Shown here piece after piece: positions 59,832 to 64,000 of a stretch of 64,000 nucleotides of DNA (position 1 is its first letter; the number at the start of each line of letters is the position of its first letter). The stretch is taken from contig MNCI01003865.1 in assembly GCA_015680685.1 (NCBI GenBank), positions 102,690-166,689 on the forward strand. Direction: 5' to 3'. The notes beneath the pieces are model-generated. The model worked only from the letters and a program-made list of their open reading frames with translations. It did not search any database and was not told the DNA's origin. Both the position numbers and the translations under genes were made by a program. The stretch is from Gnetum montanum (lineage: Eukaryota; Streptophyta; Gnetopsida; Gnetales; Gnetaceae).

Positions 59832-62575
59832 ATGGCCCCAAAAGGAAGAGGATAAGAAGAACCTTCGCAGCAAATGCCTAAGAGGTGGTAGAGGCTAAGT
59901 AGAAGAAGAAGGTCCACCAATTGTGCATGAAGAGTAGTAGGCCCAATCATTTAGCATTCATCAAGAGGCCCCTATTACAAGATAGTTAGTCTAGGTAAAG
60001 GTTGTAGGACCACAGTCTCAAGCATAGGGACAATGCCTCACATTGTCCCAACAATGCCTCTAGGCCATCCAAGAGTAATCCATGTTGACCATGGTCATCG
60101 TGAAAATGAACTTTAGGGCCATTCATGGAATTTTTCCTTGAGGTAATCAAAACTTAGCTTCAAGAATTACCTTTATGGCACATTCTTTTTGATGGTGGGG
60201 AATGGTACCTCAAAGAGATGTACTAATTCTGGCACAGTAAAGAGGAGGGTACCACTGTCAACATTGGTGGATTCTCTATTTATTTCTTGGTCAAGGCTAT
60301 TATAGAGGATCTCAACATACCAAATGTGAGGGCCAAGGTAGTGCACCTATCCATAAGGTCTGATGTAGAAATAAGGAAGTTGTGGCTTAAATGGACATAT
60401 AACAAAGAAGAAAAAATATATAGTGAGCTAACACTAAAAGAGAGGATTTATTTCAAAATTAGCACATACAGTCTCTTCCTCCCTAAAGGTCTCAATAGGA
60501 TATCAACCTATGCAGCCAGAGAAAGTGCAATCTAGATGGGAAAATACAATACCAACCTTACCAAATTGTACTGCATGGAAATTTAAAGGCAATTCGAGGA
60601 AAGAAAGGTAGGGAAGCTAATACTGCCATTTCCTTTCCTAATTAGTAAGTTTTGAAAGCATGTTGTAATCCTAGGTTACACCAATGATATTCCTAGGAGG
60701 GTCCAAAATGCTTCATTTTTTAAGTTGCTCAAACTAGCAGCAACAAGGAAAGACCTTGGTGACAAACAAGAACAAGAACCAAAGAAGGAGATAGAACAAG
60801 AACTAGAGAAGGACCTAGAGTAAGAACTAGAGCAATGGCAAGAGTTACAAGTTCCACCACCACCAAGGTAGAATAATAGGTCCTCAATGAGCCATCTATA
60901 ACAAATTGCTGAAACTCTTAGCTAGGAAAGTAGGGATGAATCCAACGTCTTCAAAGTCATTGATGCTATAGTTTAGCCTATAGTTTCTACCAATCCATCA
61001 AGGTGATATATTTCTTTGCAATCAAGAGGAGAAGCCTAGTAGTCATAGTAGATCTCTATAAATGTTGCATCTTTCCAAGTGATGCTTGAAATGGAAGGAG
61101 TAACCATAGTCATGATCATGCAACATGAAGATGCATCAAGTGTAATAGAAGTAATAATAGATCAAATTAAAGAATCCTTCAATGTGCCTATTCTACCATT
61201 GATGACCTTAACTAGAACCAGAGATGCACAAATGTTACTTGGGACTTTGATGACACCTACAACTCATGAGGATGTGCTTGATAGATTGCTACAAACTAGG
61301 CAAGTTATGACAGCCCTCTTCAACATTCCTAGTGATGTCACTATAGTACAATCTGATCTCATAACCACCAAGGAAGAATTGGTCATGGAAAAAATTAGTG
61401 TAAAGCATTCAAAAGTAGAGGTGCACTGATTACAACAAGAGCTCATCACCCTGAGAGTCAAAAGAAGGGACCCTAACCAATTTGTTGCACCTAACCAGTT
61501 GGAGAAATTTTAAATAGAATAACTAGGCTAATTGATTGAGTAAAATAAAGTAGCTAAAGAAGAAAAGGAGAAAGTGGTATGGAATTCCTTAGCTACCGAA
61601 GCCCAAGCATATGCTCGTGCGAATGCATTGACCATTACACAAGAAGAAAACTAGTTTGCTACTAATAATGCAAGGTTGGCCACTATCAAGAAGTAGAAAA
61701 ACATTTTGGAAGACAACATTTACTAGTTGAGGGAGCAACTAGTGAGGGTCAACTAGGAATAAGCCATTTGGATAGAAAGAACTAAATCCTCTTAATGAAG
61801 GAGGTACATGCAATACACCAAAAGTTTGCAATTGAGATAACTGCATGGAAGAATGAGGCCAAGAAGCACGAAAAGCTAAAAGAGTACTTATAGGACTAGA
61901 TTGACATGTACAAAAAAAATTAATGAGAAAGAAATCCAAATGGCAAAAACCTACATTATTTTCATATTAGTGTAGAATCTTAACTAGAATCCCATCGTAG
62001 ATAGCTATGCCTTGGTCCATCAAGCAGAAGTGAAAAATAAGGACCTGTAGATTGAAGATTTAAAAGAGTACATGGTGTTAGCTAACCTTCACTATGCTAA
62101 CCTTGCCATGTTAATAGCAGTTTGGCCTAGAAATGAAGTAGAATAACAAGTAGTAGCCACCTATGCATTATACAATAACAAGTTTGTAGATAGATAAGAT
62201 GTTTTACAAAAACTTCATGTGGCAAACTCATAACTAGAAATAATTAAGGCTCACTACCATGGGTAGAGAGATGTAGCTTCAAACCTAGCCAAGAGATTAA
62301 TAGATTATCATGAGTTAAAAGAAAAGGCCTTGGATTTTAAAAAGAAATGAAGGTATTTTGAAGCGTGATATGTAAAAGTAAATCAGATGTTCCCATAGCT
62401 ACCATGTCTATAGAATGTACCAATTCTATCACACATTGGATCATCAACTAGATGGTACATGACTCAAAAATAGAGGAGGAGAAATTGTAGGTTCTCCTAA
62501 ATCACTACAAATTTCAAAAGCCTAATGAAAAAGGAAAGAAGCTAATGAAAGAGCCACCACCTCCAGGAACTACAT
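59832..62575 (+). pseudogene. Element B additional 3' ORF, coiled-coil protein of Athila-type elements
   Basis: Possible start at 59832 (MAPKGRG), then a frame change. From about 60200 one main frame reads FSIYFLVKAIIEDLNIPN, TLKERIYFKISTYSLFLPKG and LPFPFLISKFCKHVVILGYT, the last matching LPFSYLIRKLCKRVGIVQYT in element A. A proline- and glutamate-rich linker (about 60780-60870) follows, then a long charged segment (about 61080-62350) with KEYMVLANLHYANLAML, also shared with A. The first half resembles the 'putative plant transposon protein' family (from memory). Function unknown. Many TAG codons. Confidence 0.5.
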
Positions 62576-62764
62576 AAACTTCTTCAATTTTGTTATTTTG
62601 TCATGTTGTGTCAATTTTTGTAAAACATTACTATAGCATGAAAGAGTCAATTTGTATATTTATTAGAGTTAGTCAATAATTTCATACCTTCCCAATATTT
62701 TGTAAAGAATTTGGTCTGCATTTTGCTTAACTTGAGGACTAGTTTTCATTCAATCATAGAGGTA

Positions 62765-63628
62765 TGATAAGTCATGTTTTTGTAGGACTCTGATATTAGA
62801 TTTGGGTTATTGGGTATTCAATATTTAGGCACAACCTCTGATGGCAAGGATCCAATATTAGCTCATCTATGCTAGCCTATAAATACAATGCTTGGATGCA
62901 TGGTTTGCATAGATAGATTTTAGACGTAGATAGAGAGAAGTTTTGTTAGTTTGTTTCTAGTGCATGCCTACAATGTTATGTTGAGAGATTGTATGAGATC
63001 CTTATTTGAGTATGAAATACTTGAACATGTTACATGTTCAAGAATAAAGATTAAGATTACTTCTATTATTGCAGCATCCACTTAGCTTTATTATTGTTTT
63101 TAATTAATTAAATGCTTACTAGTTTCCTTAGTTAATGTTTATCATTTATTGCTCTTTATTGTTTCTATTGTTAAGTAGAATGAGTAAAACCAATTGTGAG
63201 TGCACAAGTATAATTACATGGTAACCTAATAGTGTTATTGTTTGGTATGCCTAGTAACGGGATGGTTGGTAATCCCAATGATAGTTGCACAAAGTTCAAG
63301 GCATGTAGAGAAGGTTAGGAATAGACAATCATCACAAGTAGGCTAGTTTAGAATTTACATTCCATTGTTAATTAGTTAAATAATTAATTTTCTTATTATT
63401 GTTAGGAGTATCCCAAGGCTAAAACAACATCAATTATCATATGTTTCACTTTGGACTAAACCATATGTGAGAAAGCTACCACTAGTCCAAGTCAGAAGAC
63501 AACGAACTACAATCAAGACATAAAAATCTAGATGCCATAATTAGTCCCATCCGTGGAATTTGAACAGATAATGCATAAACACTTGTGATTAGTATGGTTG
63601 GGCGTAAGAGGTACCTCACCACTTAGCA
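62765..63628 (+). repeat. Element B 3' LTR
   Basis: Partner of 33488-34405. TATA box at 62878-62885. The preceding CATAGAGGTA is a weak polypurine tract. It ends TTAGCA at 63628. Confidence 0.8.
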
Positions 63629-63633
63629 ATTGT

Positions 63634-64000
63634 TCTATAGGTCCACAATGAATGTATAAGTCATTTATGCCACTTATTCTACTATTATTTAGCATCTTTT
63701 TAAAGTATGTTTATGATGACTTTGTTGCTTCCTTCAGCCTGTCCATTGACTTGTGGTGATGAAAAGAAATGCTTGATTCTCAATTGTTGATAAAAGGTTT
63801 ACATTTCTTGGATACTAAATTATGGTTCATTATCTCTAACTATAGTTAAGGATATGCTAAAGAGGGACACTATATTGTCTAATATGAATTTGCAAACTTA
63901 TTAGGATGTTGTCTTTAGAGAAATAGCTTTAATCCACTTTGTAAAGTTCAATAATTTCATTTTCCTATCACTAAAATGATCGTGTTATATAAGTAGTGTG
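63634..64000 (-). pseudogene. Element D integrase core (continues beyond the window)
   Basis: The minus strand reads FTKWIKAISL, then RDNEPXFS where most relatives have TDNGPQFS, then SSPQVNGQAEGSNKVIINIL, with the catalytic glutamate in GQAE, and finally LWTYRT directly before the LTR of element B. Element C has LWAYRTTCRTAMGSTPY across the join, which supports B being inserted at this point. Confidence 0.7.

Larger units (their letters stand above)
33488..63628 (+). mobile_element. Element B: non-autonomous Athila-like retrotransposon (gag plus 3' ORF), hosting element C
   Basis: LTRs at 33488-34405 and 62765-63628 are direct repeats with shared TATAAATA boxes. A primer-binding site follows the first LTR. 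Gag lies at 34780-36288 and continues after C at 57074. The internal region then passes through non-coding spacer into a 3' ORF like that of A, with no protease, RT or integrase recognised. Target duplication is not evident (TTTCA against ATTGT), but integrase of D continues on both sides. Without C it would be about 9.4 kb. Confidence 0.75.
30860..64000 (-). mobile_element. Element D: Tat-like Ty3/gypsy retrotransposon, minus strand, running off the right edge
   Basis: On the minus strand the integrase core enters at 64000, is cut at 63629 by element B, resumes at 33487 and ends near 33058, followed by a 3' untranslated part and the 3' LTR (32310-30860). The integrase aligns with that of element C along its C-terminal half. 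Gag, RT and 5' LTR would lie beyond 64000. Element B, itself carrying C, is nested inside. Confidence 0.75.

Overview
The window looks like an intergenic stretch of a large seed-plant nuclear genome, perhaps a gymnosperm. I infer this from the deep nesting of long, old Ty3/gypsy retrotransposons and the strong C-to-T decay; I cannot name a species. I saw no intact host gene, rRNA, tRNA or CRISPR array. Nearly everything can be assigned to about seven LTR elements in two gypsy groups: Tat-like (C, D, E and solo LTR G) and Athila-like (A and B). A 3.2 kb LTR-type insertion (F) is unclassified.

Left half (1-30853): element E, a Tat-like element on the minus strand. Its 5' LTR is 29365-30853, and its gag and protease lie at 28420-21880. 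A plus-strand gene antisense to E follows (about 2425-20810); E's pol would lie off the left edge. E was broken by three later insertions, each with a perfect 5-bp target duplication: Athila-like A (2683-15698, ATCAT), solo LTR G (16131-17705, GTAGG) and F (24806-27999, CTTCC).

Right half (30860-64000): element D, a second minus-strand Tat-like element. Its 3' LTR (30860-32310) lies only about 6 bp from E's 5' LTR. Its integrase (33058-33487, continuing at 63634-64000) is split by element B (33488-63628), an Athila relative with gag and a 3' coiled-coil ORF but no pol that I can see. B's gag is split by element C (36294-57068, target duplication CTACA), the youngest and best preserved element.

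Element C reads LTR, gag-protease, tandem repeat, a nine-exon gene on the opposite strand (46608 down to 42420), RT with two RNase H domains, an integrase broken by a second copy of gag-protease, integrase core, 30-bp tandem array, LTR. The antisense gene is the main discovery. Spliced, it gives one frame of about 1147 codons with nine in-frame stops (all explicable by C-to-T or G-to-A transitions) and no frameshift. It has an FCP1/HAD-phosphatase-like region lacking key catalytic residues, a conserved middle region, a coiled coil and an acidic tail. A much diverged copy with matching intron positions sits at the same place and orientation in E, followed by the same kind of tandem repeat. So it looks like a long-standing passenger gene of this Tat-like lineage rather than a chance capture. 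All coding sequences here carry stops, so none is expected to make full-length protein.
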